Below, in pieces: positions 34,373 to 43,700 of a DNA stretch of 64,000 nucleotides (positions are counted from its first letter, which is position 1; each line of letters starts with the position of its first letter). This DNA is from Pseudoalteromonas caenipelagi (GTDB lineage: Bacteria; Pseudomonadota; Gammaproteobacteria; Enterobacterales; Alteromonadaceae): assembly GCF_013140855.1 (NCBI RefSeq), contig NZ_JABBPG010000007.1, forward strand, positions 186,001 through 250,000, in the 5' to 3' direction. A program made the position numbers and the translations under genes. The notes beneath the pieces were generated by a model. It was not told where the DNA came from. It saw nothing but the letters and a program-made list of their open reading frames with translations, and made no database searches.

Positions 34373-36889
34373 ATGGTATCTGATAATCGTCAATTACAAA
34401 TCAAAGATATTTTTTCTAACCAATTATTGTCCTGCGATCATCAAACGCCATTAGTCGAAGCGGTTGAGTTGATGCGTAAGCGGCGAGTAAGCTCAATATT
34501 TGTCACCGAACATGGGCAAATAGTGGGAATTTGGACGGAATCAGATTGTGTCAAGCTCAACTTTAATGATCCAGACTTTGCCTATGCGCCAATCGCAGGT
34601 TCAATGACCGCACCTGTGCATGATATTCAAGTTGATAAAACCTTGAGTGAGGCTACGGTCAAATTTCATCAATTAGGCATTCGTCATCTACTGGTCAAAG
34701 ATCAGCACAATGAAGCTGTTGGAGTGGTTTCACTGTCTGATATTGTACGCAATCAAGGATTAGATCATTATTTACATTTTCGGCCAATCGAAGATCACTA
34801 CAACCGCAATGTGATTATTTTAAAAGCCGATGATTGTGTCTCAAGAGTTATTGAAGTGATGCGAGTTCGTCGAGTTACTGCGGTGTTAGTTTACCACAGT
34901 GACTTGGCTGAATATGGCATTGTGACTCAGCGAGATATCGCTTACATGCTACTCAACCCTGATTGGCGTATTCCTTGTTGGGAGCTGGCGACATATCCGC
35001 TGTTACAAGTTAGTCCCAAAGATAGTTTATTTGATGCATATCGACTGATGACGGCTGAGTCTATTCGTCATTTGGTCGTGAAAGACCCATGCACAGCTAA
35101 AGTGATAGGCTTGTTGCCACTTAAAAATGTACTAACCGAGATTGAAACTGCGTATTGCAGTGAACTTGAAAAGGTGCTTGTACAACGAGACTTAGCGCTG
35201 CGTAAGTCAGAGAAAAACCTTTACCTTGCCAATCGGATTATTGATGCCTCATTAGATGGCATTATGATCACTCGTGGTGATGGTGAAATATTACAAATCA
35301 ACCCTGCGTTTAGTGAATTAACAGGGTACCAAGATTATGAGGTAATTGGTAAAAGCCCAAATATCCTCAGTTCAGGTATTCATGGTAAAGAATACTATGA
35401 CCAAATGTGGTTAGAGCTGAGAACAAAAGGTGTATGGCAAGGCGAAATCTGTAATCGTAAAAAGAGTGGTGAGATATATGTTGAGTGGCTAACCATTATT
35501 GCCATCAATGAGCCCTATAGTGATGAAGTGCTGTATGCGGCTATTTTCAGTGACATTACCGAGCGCAAAAATGCTGAAGAGAAAATTGCACGACTCGCTT
35601 ATTTCGATGAGCTAACAGGTTTGCCAAATCGTCGTTTGTTTTACGACCGCTTATCGATGGCTTTAGCTTCTGCTCATCGTGAAAATCATAAACTAGCGGT
35701 GATGTTCATTGATTTAGACCGTTTTAAAGAAGTGAATGACACGCTAGGCCACAGTGCCGGTGACGAACTCTTAGTGCAAGTCAGTGAGCGTATAAAAAAT
35801 ATGCTTGAAGAAGGCGATACGCTAGCGCGTCTTGGTGGCGATGAGTTTGTCGTGCTACTGACAGAGGTAAAGCATATTTCGGATGTGGTGGGGTTCGCGA
35901 ACAATGTGCTAGAGCAGTTAAGCAAAGCATTTGAGCTTAATGATATCAGTGTTAACGCCACCGCCTCGCTAGGGGCTGCTATTTATCCTGATGATGGCGT
36001 GGATAGCGAAACTTTACTCAAGCATGCAGATGTAGCGATGTATCGCTCCAAAGAGATTGGCCGAAATTCGTTTCAGTTATACAAAGCGTCAATGAACGCC
36101 CGTTCGTTAGAGCGTTTGTCTATGTTAAGCCGATTCCAGCACGCCCTAGAGCATGATGAATTTGAGCTTTATTTTCAGCCACTACAATGTTTGGCGAGTC
36201 GAAGAATTTCTAGTGTTGAATGCTTGTTGCGCTGGAATGACCCAAAGTTAGGCATGATCTCGCCTGCGCAATTTATTCCGCTTGCCGAGGAATTAGGACT
36301 CATTATCAAATTAGATCAATGGGTGATCAATAAAGCGTGTGAAAAAATGGCGCTATGGCGACGTCAAGGCAGTGATTTACGGCGTATAGCGATTAATGTG
36401 TCAGCCCAGCACTTGTGCCAAGGTGAATTGGCAACAACCGTATCCAACGCATTGAATAAACATGGGGTAGATGGGCGTTTTGTTGAGCTTGAACTCACTG
36501 AAAGCAGCTTTATTAGTAACTTACATGAAGCTAAAAGTGAGCTTCATAAATTAAAGAGTTTGGGGGTTGCTATCGCTTTAGATGACTTTGGAACGGGTTA
36601 TTCTGCGCTAAGTTACCTCACTAAGTTACCGATTGACACACTAAAAATAGATGCCAGCTTTGTCGCTAAAATACCTGATGAATATGGTAATAGTGAAATT
36701 GTTGCAGCAATCATTGCGATGGCTAAAGCACTCAATTTGCACGTGGTAGCTGAAGGGGTTGAAAAAGCAGAGCAGCGCCAGTTTTTACAAAAACTGGGCT
36801 GCAACACTATCCAAGGTTATATGTATTGTAAACCCTTGAGTTGTGACGATTGGCTGCGTTTCTATCACGCAGAAAAAGTCACTTCATAA
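34373..36889 (+). CDS. Four-CBS, PAS, GGDEF, EAL cyclic-di-GMP protein
   Basis: 838 residues from ATG 34373 (GAGG nine bases upstream). Two CBS pairs occupy ~8-250, a PAS domain ~285-400 (TRGDGEILQINPAFSELTGY), GGDEF ~405-575 with intact GGDEF at 488-492, and EAL ~590-835 with the first motif as ECLLRW (Glu616), then LDDFGTGYSALSYL and DTLKID. No membrane segment, so it is cytosolic. The intact GGDEF suggests cyclase activity; the EAL motifs also look usable. CBS domains often bind adenine nucleotides, so turnover may respond to energy state. Its end overlaps the convergent DUF2797 gene by 25 bases. Confidence 0.93.
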   Translation: MVSDNRQLQIKDIFSNQLLSCDHQTPLVEAVELMRKRRVSSIFVTEHGQIVGIWTESDCVKLNFNDPDFAYAPIAGSMTAPVHDIQVDKTLSEATVKFHQLGIRHLLVKDQHNEAVGVVSLSDIVRNQGLDHYLHFRPIEDHYNRNVIILKADDCVSRVIEVMRVRRVTAVLVYHSDLAEYGIVTQRDIAYMLLNPDWRIPCWELATYPLLQVSPKDSLFDAYRLMTAESIRHLVVKDPCTAKVIGLLPLKNVLTEIETAYCSELEKVLVQRDLALRKSEKNLYLANRIIDASLDGIMITRGDGEILQINPAFSELTGYQDYEVIGKSPNILSSGIHGKEYYDQMWLELRTKGVWQGEICNRKKSGEIYVEWLTIIAINEPYSDEVLYAAIFSDITERKNAEEKIARLAYFDELTGLPNRRLFYDRLSMALASAHRENHKLAVMFIDLDRFKEVNDTLGHSAGDELLVQVSERIKNMLEEGDTLARLGGDEFVVLLTEVKHISDVVGFANNVLEQLSKAFELNDISVNATASLGAAIYPDDGVDSETLLKHADVAMYRSKEIGRNSFQLYKASMNARSLERLSMLSRFQHALEHDEFELYFQPLQCLASRRISSVECLLRWNDPKLGMISPAQFIPLAEELGLIIKLDQWVINKACEKMALWRRQGSDLRRIAINVSAQHLCQGELATTVSNALNKHGVDGRFVELELTESSFISNLHEAKSELHKLKSLGVAIALDDFGTGYSALSYLTKLPIDTLKIDASFVAKIPDEYGNSEIVAAIIAMAKALNLHVVAEGVEKAEQRQFLQKLGCNTIQGYMYCKPLSCDDWLRFYHAEKVTS

Positions 36890-37677
36890 GCGGTAAATTT
36901 ACGAATATTAATGACGCCGGTATCAAAAATAAGGTACTGGCCTTTTATTCCCTGTAATACACCCGATACCTCTGGGTTTTTATCAAAGTTGAAGGATGTT
37001 ATTTTGGTTGGAAATTGCTCAATAGGAAAGCTTAAGTCAACCACTTCTTCATCTAGACATTCAATGGCAGTAGCACCAAATAACTCTGCAAGCTCGTCTA
37101 ATTTGTTTTTGATTTGTGGGATCAACTCATTGGCACTGGCTTTTAGGTCGATCTCTTCAGATACGCCTTTGAGCATGTTGCGCCAATTGGTTTTATCAGC
37201 AATAAACTCAGCCAGTGCAACCTCTACTAGGCCTGACTGTAACCGTGTTTGCACTTTAAATATTGGCAACGCTTGAGTGGCACCTTGGTCTATCCAACGC
37301 GTTGGGACCTGTGTATGACGAGTGATACCCACTTTTAAACCTGAGGTGTTTGCAAGATAAACGTAGTGGGGGATCATACAGTGCTCTTCACCCCACTGTG
37401 GTTCACGACAAGTGCCTTTATCGAAGTGACACGTTTCCGGTTTCATAATACACATGTCGCAGCTCGCCAGCTTTCTCATACACACAAAACAGTGTCCTTG
37501 CGAGTAGCTTTTTTTGGTTTTTTTACCGCAGTTACAACAAAAAATATTGCCAGTGTGCGTGAGGGTAATGCGCTTACCGATGTGCTCATTGAGTGCAATA
37601 AGCTCATTGCCAATGGGTAATTGGTATTGAATTGGTTGTGTATGCGTTGCTTTTAGCTTGCTTAGAGTGCCTTGCAT
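36865..37677 (-). CDS. DUF2797 family protein
   Basis: 270 residues. It has an N-terminal set of paired cysteines (CCNCGKKTKKSYSQGHCFVC, then CDMC and further Cys/His) suggesting zinc binding, followed by HYVYLANTSGLKVGITR, typical of DUF2797 proteins and resembling a GIY-YIG-like strand order. The function is unknown. It is tail-to-tail with the GGDEF-EAL gene, overlapping by 25 bases. Confidence 0.85.
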   Translation of the reverse strand: MQGTLSKLKATHTQPIQYQLPIGNELIALNEHIGKRITLTHTGNIFCCNCGKKTKKSYSQGHCFVCMRKLASCDMCIMKPETCHFDKGTCREPQWGEEHCMIPHYVYLANTSGLKVGITRHTQVPTRWIDQGATQALPIFKVQTRLQSGLVEVALAEFIADKTNWRNMLKGVSEEIDLKASANELIPQIKNKLDELAELFGATAIECLDEEVVDLSFPIEQFPTKITSFNFDKNPEVSGVLQGIKGQYLIFDTGVINIRKFTAYEVTFSA

Positions 37678-37753
37678 CTTTACGCCCCTAAAGATGTTAA
37701 AAGGGCGATACTATCAAGCTGCTCGTTAAGTCACAATCTGTATTAGAAGAGAA

Positions 37754-37778
37754 GTGCGAACAACAATGTTGTTCGCAC
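37754..37778 (-). terminator. Palindromic terminator of the S10 peptidase gene
   Basis: GTGCGAACAACA (37754-37765) and TGTTGTTCGCAC (37767-37778) are perfect 12-bp complements around one base. On the minus strand it follows the peptidase stop and leads into a pyrimidine-rich stretch. Confidence 0.65.
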
Positions 37779-37787
37779 GCGGTTTAG

Positions 37788-39296
37788 TTAGTATTTGGCT
37801 GAGCGCGTCTGACTTTTTAAAGATGCTTTAATAAATTCACGTAAATCATCATTAGAGGTTTTTAAATCTTCTTTACGTAAATACATCATATGGCCCGAAC
37901 GGTAGCCTTTAAAGCTCAAGCGGTCGCGCATTTTGCCGCTTGGGTCTAGTTGCCACAGAGTGTATTTGGCATCAAAGTAGTTGGTTGCACCATCATAGTA
38001 ACCAGCTTGTATTAATACGTTTAGATAAGGGTTTTCGGCCATCGCTTCACGTAGCTGTTCACCTGTGTTGTTATTACTTCTATCCCACGGATGAACATTG
38101 GCTAACATGTTGTATTGCACATCTGTTTTATAATTTAGCTCTTCACGAATGTAATGGTTTATGGCTGGAGTAAAGGCGTGCAACCAAGCACTTAGTTCAG
38201 GAAAATAATCCGGTCTGTCACCTGCATCACGCTTATCTATACCTAAATAGCGTGAGTCTAGTCTACCCAAAATATAGCCTTGGTCACGCAGCAATTCTTT
38301 CCAAAACGCGTCATCGCTGATATCCAAATTATTTTGCAGCACAAACTGTTTAGACAGGCCACTATAAAAGGCAACACGTTCAGCGATTGCTTGTTTGTCA
38401 TCGTTTGCAATGAAGGCTCCTTTTGCCAGTGCTGGTAAATACTGATCAATGGTAAAGCGCTCAACTTCTGATAGCACTTCTGTTAAGTCTTTTGCTTGTA
38501 ACTCGGCTGGCAACACCTTGTGATGCCAAGCAGTTGCAGCAAAATAAGGGAGTCGGTTTGCGGCTTTTACTGGCCCCTGACGTTCGATACCAATATCGGT
38601 TGGCGAGACTAACACCACACCATTTAAAAACCACCAATGGGCTTGTTGAAGCTCTCTTGCAAGACCTGAAACTCGCACTGTACCGTAGCTTTCTCCGATT
38701 AAAAACTTAGGTGATAATGAGCGGTTATTGCGGGTAATAAAGGTATTAATCCAATCTGCAAGGTATTTTATATCTGCGTTAACACCAAAAAACTGCGCTT
38801 TTTGTTCATCGGCGCTGGGCATTTTGCCTTCTTTATTTGGTAATACACGTGAATAACCCGTTTTGACAGGGTTAACAAATACGATGTCTGCAACGTCCAA
38901 CACAGAGTAAGGGTTATCTTTCATACCGTAAGGCTGCACAGGGTAGCCCTCGTCATCAATTTTCAAAATGCGTGGTCCAGTGTAGGCGATATGCATCCAT
39001 ACAGAAGCGGAACCAGGGCCACCATTAAATGAAATTAACAGTGGGCGTTTACTGATATCATCCACTTTATCTTTTTTGTAGTAGTTATAGTAAAGCGTCG
39101 CCGTCGGTTCCCCTTGCTCGTTCCATACCGGTTGAGTGCCTGATGTCACACTGTAACTAATGCGTTCACCGTTGATGGTCGCTTTGTGATTGGTGACCAC
39201 TTTACTATCAATGTCTATTGCACGATTGTGATCTGCTGCAGCGCAGTTAAAGCCAACGGCAATAAAACATACCGCCAGAAACTTGCTTAAGTTCAT
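37788..39296 (-). CDS. S10 family serine carboxypeptidase-like protein, secreted
   Basis: 502 residues from ATG 39296, preceded by GGGGAAAG; a TTG four codons upstream is less likely. An N-terminal signal peptide (MNLSKFLAVCFIAVGFNCA) indicates export. Family signatures: NGGPGSASVW, DIVFVNPVKTGYSR, nucleophile Ser in IGESYGT, Asp in QAGYYDGATNY, and His in RSGHMMYL. Peptidases of this family release C-terminal residues at acidic pH. In marine bacteria it likely serves nutrient capture in the periplasm or outside. Confidence 0.9.
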   Translation of the reverse strand: MNLSKFLAVCFIAVGFNCAAADHNRAIDIDSKVVTNHKATINGERISYSVTSGTQPVWNEQGEPTATLYYNYYKKDKVDDISKRPLLISFNGGPGSASVWMHIAYTGPRILKIDDEGYPVQPYGMKDNPYSVLDVADIVFVNPVKTGYSRVLPNKEGKMPSADEQKAQFFGVNADIKYLADWINTFITRNNRSLSPKFLIGESYGTVRVSGLARELQQAHWWFLNGVVLVSPTDIGIERQGPVKAANRLPYFAATAWHHKVLPAELQAKDLTEVLSEVERFTIDQYLPALAKGAFIANDDKQAIAERVAFYSGLSKQFVLQNNLDISDDAFWKELLRDQGYILGRLDSRYLGIDKRDAGDRPDYFPELSAWLHAFTPAINHYIREELNYKTDVQYNMLANVHPWDRSNNNTGEQLREAMAENPYLNVLIQAGYYDGATNYFDAKYTLWQLDPSGKMRDRLSFKGYRSGHMMYLRKEDLKTSNDDLREFIKASLKSQTRSAKY

Positions 39297-39452
39297 TACT
39301 TTCCCCAAATGAATAAATTTATAACATTACAGTTGTTTTTCACGCAACTTTCAAAGTGTATGAGTCAAATACCATCAACAATAGGATAACTTGCGGGCAT
39401 TAAATGAGTCGAGCGAAACAACTCTCAAAGAACGCACTTTGATTAAGAAGGT

Positions 39453-39469
39453 TGCACCATGACAGTACA
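39453..39469 (+). promoter_or_regulatory. Putative upstream NtrC site
   Basis: A 17-base element starting TGCACCA, whose right half (AGTACA) is a weaker match to the GGTGCA half of the NtrC palindrome. Its centre is 30 bases (about three helical turns) from the stronger site at 39483. Confidence 0.45.
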
Positions 39470-39482
39470 GCATGGCTAATAA

Positions 39483-39499
39483 TGCACTTAGTTGGTGCA
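39483..39499 (+). promoter_or_regulatory. Putative NtrC site upstream of glnK-amtB
   Basis: TGCACTTAGTTGGTGCA is a 17-base near-palindrome matching the TGCACC-N5-GGTGCA pattern of NtrC enhancers. It lies about 80 bases before the sigma-54-like promoter, a usual distance. Confidence 0.7.
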
Positions 39500-39561
39500 C
39501 TATTAGCCGTTATTATTTGTGTTTTTTTGTTAACATTTTGAATTTGTTGGCTTTAATTTTG

Positions 39562-39577
39562 TGGCATGAAGGTTGGA
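39562..39577 (+). promoter_or_regulatory. Putative sigma-54 promoter of glnK-amtB
   Basis: TGGCATGAAGGTTGGA matches the -24 GG element (TGGCA) and spacing; the -12 element reads TTGGA in place of TTGCA. It would give a leader of about 30-35 bases before glnK. Confidence 0.6.
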
Positions 39578-39590
39578 TTAGCTGTGTTAA

Positions 39591-39959
<369 letters not shown>

Positions 39960-39970
39960 GGGGCCGAATA

Positions 39971-41200
39971 ATGGAAAGCGCAATTGTAGAACTGAAATTT
40001 TCTTTAAACACTTTTTACTTTTTAATTTCGGGTGTCCTAGTTATGTGGATGGCTGCAGGGTTTGCCATGCTTGAAGCAGGACTGGTTCGTTCAAAAAACA
40101 CCACAGAAATTTTAACCAAAAATATTACCCTCTATGCGATAGCGTGTACGATGTTTTTGCTCGTTGGCTACAACATTATGTATGTGGGTAATACAGAAGG
40201 CGGCATCGTCCCAAGTTTTGGTGCTCTGATTGGCGAAGCTGCCGCTGACGCTGATCATGCTTTGGAATCTGACTTCTTTTTCCAAGTTGTGTTTGTTGCC
40301 ACCGCGATGTCGATTGTATCAGGTGCGGTTGCTGAACGTATGAAGCTATGGGCATTTTTGGCTTTTACTGTGGTACTGACTGGTTTTATCTATCCGGTAG
40401 AAGGTTACTGGACATGGGGTGGTGGCTTTTTATCTCAACTTGGTTTTGTTGACTTTGCAGGCTCTGCGATTGTACACGGTGCGGGCGCTGCAGCAGCTTT
40501 GTCAGGTGTCATATTGCTGGGCGCACGTAAAGGAAAATATGGTAAGAATGGTGAGATTTATCCAATTCCAGGATCAAACATGCCTTTAGCAACACTCGGT
40601 ACATTTATCTTGTGGATGGGCTGGTTTGGATTTAATGGCGGGTCACAATTATTTTTAGCGGATAAATCAAATGCCGTAGCGGTCAGCCAAATCTTGCTAA
40701 ATACCAATGCGGCGGCAGCGACTGGGGCAATCGCAGCACTACTTGTGTGTAAAGCATTATGGGGTAAGGCAGACTTAACTATGGTGTTAAATGGTGCTTT
40801 AGCTGGGCTTGTTGTTATTACCGCAGAGCCAGCTTCACCTACCCCCTTACTCGCTTGTATGTTGGGGGCATTGGGTGGCTCTTTAGTGGTATTTAGTATT
40901 GTTTTCTTAGATAAAGCTAAAATTGATGACCCAGTAGGTGCAATTTCAGTGCACGGTACCTGCGGTATTTTAGGGGTTATGTTAGTGCCTTTATCGAACG
41001 GCGATGCGACATTTGTAAATCAACTGATTGGTTTGGTATGTATCTTAGGGTTTGTGTTTATCGTGTCTTACCTTGTGTGGGCATTGCTAAAAACCACGAT
41101 GGGCATTCGAGTTGGTGAAGAAGAAGAAATCAACGGAATGGACCAACATGATTGTGGTATTGATGCATACCCAGAGTTTGTCTCTGTGCGCAGTCAATAA
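39971..41200 (+). CDS. amtB: Ammonium transporter AmtB
   Basis: 409 residues with about eleven membrane segments. Amt signatures: MWMAAGFAMLEAGLVR, FVDFAGSAIVHGAGAAAALSG (with the conserved Asp/His region), GWFGFNGGSQ and GAISVHGTCGILGVM. It conducts ammonium across the inner membrane and is blocked by unmodified GlnK. It is co-transcribed with glnK and followed by a hairpin. Confidence 0.95.
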   Translation: MESAIVELKFSLNTFYFLISGVLVMWMAAGFAMLEAGLVRSKNTTEILTKNITLYAIACTMFLLVGYNIMYVGNTEGGIVPSFGALIGEAAADADHALESDFFFQVVFVATAMSIVSGAVAERMKLWAFLAFTVVLTGFIYPVEGYWTWGGGFLSQLGFVDFAGSAIVHGAGAAAALSGVILLGARKGKYGKNGEIYPIPGSNMPLATLGTFILWMGWFGFNGGSQLFLADKSNAVAVSQILLNTNAAAATGAIAALLVCKALWGKADLTMVLNGALAGLVVITAEPASPTPLLACMLGALGGSLVVFSIVFLDKAKIDDPVGAISVHGTCGILGVMLVPLSNGDATFVNQLIGLVCILGFVFIVSYLVWALLKTTMGIRVGEEEEINGMDQHDCGIDAYPEFVSVRSQ

Positions 41201-41229
41201 CGATTAGAGTATTCACTTACTTTATACGC

Positions 41230-41254
41230 AGAGCGGGCCAAAATGGCCCGTTCT
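41230..41254 (+). terminator. Terminator after amtB
   Basis: AGAGCGGGCCA (41230-41240) and TGGCCCGTTCT (41244-41254) form an 11-bp stem with one G-T pair and a three-base loop. The following stretch is pyrimidine-rich but not a clean T run. Confidence 0.75.
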
Positions 41255-41327
41255 ATCTTTCAGGCTTGGTTAATCTAGGGTACTCTATGCTTCGGCATAT
41301 TTAACTAAGAAGTTTGTAATAAGTGGC

Positions 41328-43673
41328 ATGGTAGATAAAAAAAATAACGACACAGAAAAACCCAAGAAAAAGTCGACAAAAACGCCAGCCAAAACGCGTC
41401 GTTCTGCATCTAAAACTAAAACATCCTCCCCAAAATCTACTTTGGCGGCGGTTAAACATCGTATATTGCAAACTTGTTGGCGCTTTTTCTACAAAGGCAC
41501 CATTGCCATAGTGGTACTTGTTAGTTTTTATTTAATTTATTTAGATGCAAAAATTACTCGCCAATTTGAAGGCAGTAAATGGCAGCTGCCAGTGCAGGTA
41601 TATGCACGAGCCATGAACTTCTATCCAGAGCAATTTTTATCAGAAGACGAAGTTATCTGGGAACTCAAGCGCCTTAACTACTCTCAGGTCAACAAAATTA
41701 ACCGTACAGGGCAATACGAGCTGCATGGGCGAACCATAAAAATACACCGTCGTGCCTTTGAGTTTTATAATGGTGCACAGTCGGGGCAGGTATTTACATT
41801 AAGTTTTGCTGGTAAACGTTTAGCCAATATCGTCGATGAAAATGGTCGACGCATTAAACAGGCTCGCTTAGAACCTGTACAAATTGCACGTATTGGTAAT
41901 GAATCTAAACAAGATAGAGAGTTCGTTCCTTTAGAGAAGTTTCCTGATATTTTGAAACAGGCATTGCTGGTGGTTGAAGATAGAGAGTTCTATGAACATC
42001 ACGGGGTATCTGTTTGGTCAATTTTACGCGCGTTATACACAAACCTTAAAGCGGGTCGAACGGTGCAAGGGGGCAGCACGTTAACGCAGCAGTTGGCGAA
42101 AAACTTTTATTTAAGCCGAGAGCGCTCAATAGTTAGAAAAATCAATGAAGCCTTCATTGCATTGATCTTAGATTATCGTTACAGCAAAGATGAAATTTTA
42201 GAGGCTTATCTTAACGAAGTCTTTATGGGACAAGCCTATAACCAAGGGGTTCACGGGATGGGGTTGGCAGCGGAGTTTTACTTTGCCAAACCTGTTGATG
42301 AGCTTGAATTTGACCAAATCGCGATGTTGGTCGCGATGGTAAAAGGTCCATCCTTTTATAATCCAAGACGTTATCCTGAGCGCGTACAAGAGAGGCGAGA
42401 TTTGGTACTGCGATTGCTTGCAGAGCAAGGATATATATCAACCAATGAGCTGCGCCAAGCTTTAGTCAGACCCATTAAAGTTCAGCCGATAAACAAGAGT
42501 CTCCAGCAAAATTATCCCGGCTATTTAGAGTTGGTTGATAGAGAGCTGAAAACGTTACTGACCAATCAAGAGATAATAAATGCAGGAGTCAGGATATTTA
42601 CTTATTTCGATTTGCAAAAACAAGCTGCGATGGAAGAGGCTGTGCGCAAGGGGTTGCCATACCTCGAAAGACGTTTTGATACAGAAAAGCTTGAAACTGC
42701 AATGATCTCTGTCAATGTCGCAAAAGGCGGAGTATCAGCTTTAGTGGCTGGACGTGATGTGCGTTTTAGTGGTTTTAATCGTGTACTCGATACCAAACGA
42801 AACATTGGCTCTTTAGTGAAGCCTGCGATTTATTTAACGGCATTAGAAAAGCCAAAATACAATTTAGGTACATTGCTTGAAGATGGTCCATTACAAGTGA
42901 CAGACGAGTCGGGAGATGTCTGGCGCCCTGAGAACTTTGATCATAAATACCGTGGAGTTTTGCCTCTTTATCAAGCGTTTAGTAACAGTATTAATATACC
43001 AGCGGTCAACTTAGGGTTAGATGTGGGAGTGCATAATGTCGCTGCAACGCTGAAAAAGCTTGGTATAGAATCACAAATCAACCAATACCCATCGCTGTTG
43101 TTAGGCGCATTGGAGCTGTCGAGCTTCGAAGTCGCGCAAATGTATACCACACTTGCAGGTAACGGGGTTTATCGTCAGCTTACAACCATTTCTGCAATGA
43201 CCAACGCCACTGGCAAAGTGCTTTATGAGCATGATGTTATAAGCCGTGAGCGTTTTACCGAGCAAGCTGTCTATATGACCAAATATGGGTTGAAGAAAGT
43301 GACAAAAGAAGGCACTGCGAAAAGGTTGAATTTACACTTTCCATCTATTCAGCTAGCGGGCAAAACAGGCACCAGTAACGATTTGCGAGATAGCTGGTTT
43401 GCAGGCTTTGATCACAATACCGTAACTGTTACTTGGCTGGGACGAGATGATAACCAATCGACAGGCCTAACAGGTGCCAGCGGGGCGCTAGAGCTGTATA
43501 TCCGTTACTTGAAACCGCTTAATCCGCAAGCGATTGCTGATAATCGGCCAAGTGATGTACGTTGGGCATTTGTAAATCCTTTGACCGGTAAGCAAGCACC
43601 GCCTGGATGCGGTAAAGTGATCCAACTGCCAATACGACAGAGCGAGTTTAAACCTAGACCGCTATGTGAATAA
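41328..43673 (+). CDS. mrcB: Bifunctional penicillin-binding protein 1B
   Basis: 781 residues. A Lys/Thr/Ser-rich cytoplasmic tail (~1-45), one membrane segment ~60-80, a UB2H-like region, a glycosyltransferase domain (Glu217 in VVEDREFYEHHG; GGSTLTQQLAKNF) and a transpeptidase domain with Ser495 in SLVK, SNSIN and KTGTSND (Lys679). It polymerises and cross-links peptidoglycan. The length and UB2H region support PBP1b over PBP1a. Confidence 0.94.
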   Translation: MVDKKNNDTEKPKKKSTKTPAKTRRSASKTKTSSPKSTLAAVKHRILQTCWRFFYKGTIAIVVLVSFYLIYLDAKITRQFEGSKWQLPVQVYARAMNFYPEQFLSEDEVIWELKRLNYSQVNKINRTGQYELHGRTIKIHRRAFEFYNGAQSGQVFTLSFAGKRLANIVDENGRRIKQARLEPVQIARIGNESKQDREFVPLEKFPDILKQALLVVEDREFYEHHGVSVWSILRALYTNLKAGRTVQGGSTLTQQLAKNFYLSRERSIVRKINEAFIALILDYRYSKDEILEAYLNEVFMGQAYNQGVHGMGLAAEFYFAKPVDELEFDQIAMLVAMVKGPSFYNPRRYPERVQERRDLVLRLLAEQGYISTNELRQALVRPIKVQPINKSLQQNYPGYLELVDRELKTLLTNQEIINAGVRIFTYFDLQKQAAMEEAVRKGLPYLERRFDTEKLETAMISVNVAKGGVSALVAGRDVRFSGFNRVLDTKRNIGSLVKPAIYLTALEKPKYNLGTLLEDGPLQVTDESGDVWRPENFDHKYRGVLPLYQAFSNSINIPAVNLGLDVGVHNVAATLKKLGIESQINQYPSLLLGALELSSFEVAQMYTTLAGNGVYRQLTTISAMTNATGKVLYEHDVISRERFTEQAVYMTKYGLKKVTKEGTAKRLNLHFPSIQLAGKTGTSNDLRDSWFAGFDHNTVTVTWLGRDDNQSTGLTGASGALELYIRYLKPLNPQAIADNRPSDVRWAFVNPLTGKQAPPGCGKVIQLPIRQSEFKPRPLCE

Positions 43674-43700
43674 ACATGGAAGTCTAGATAAAGTAACCAA

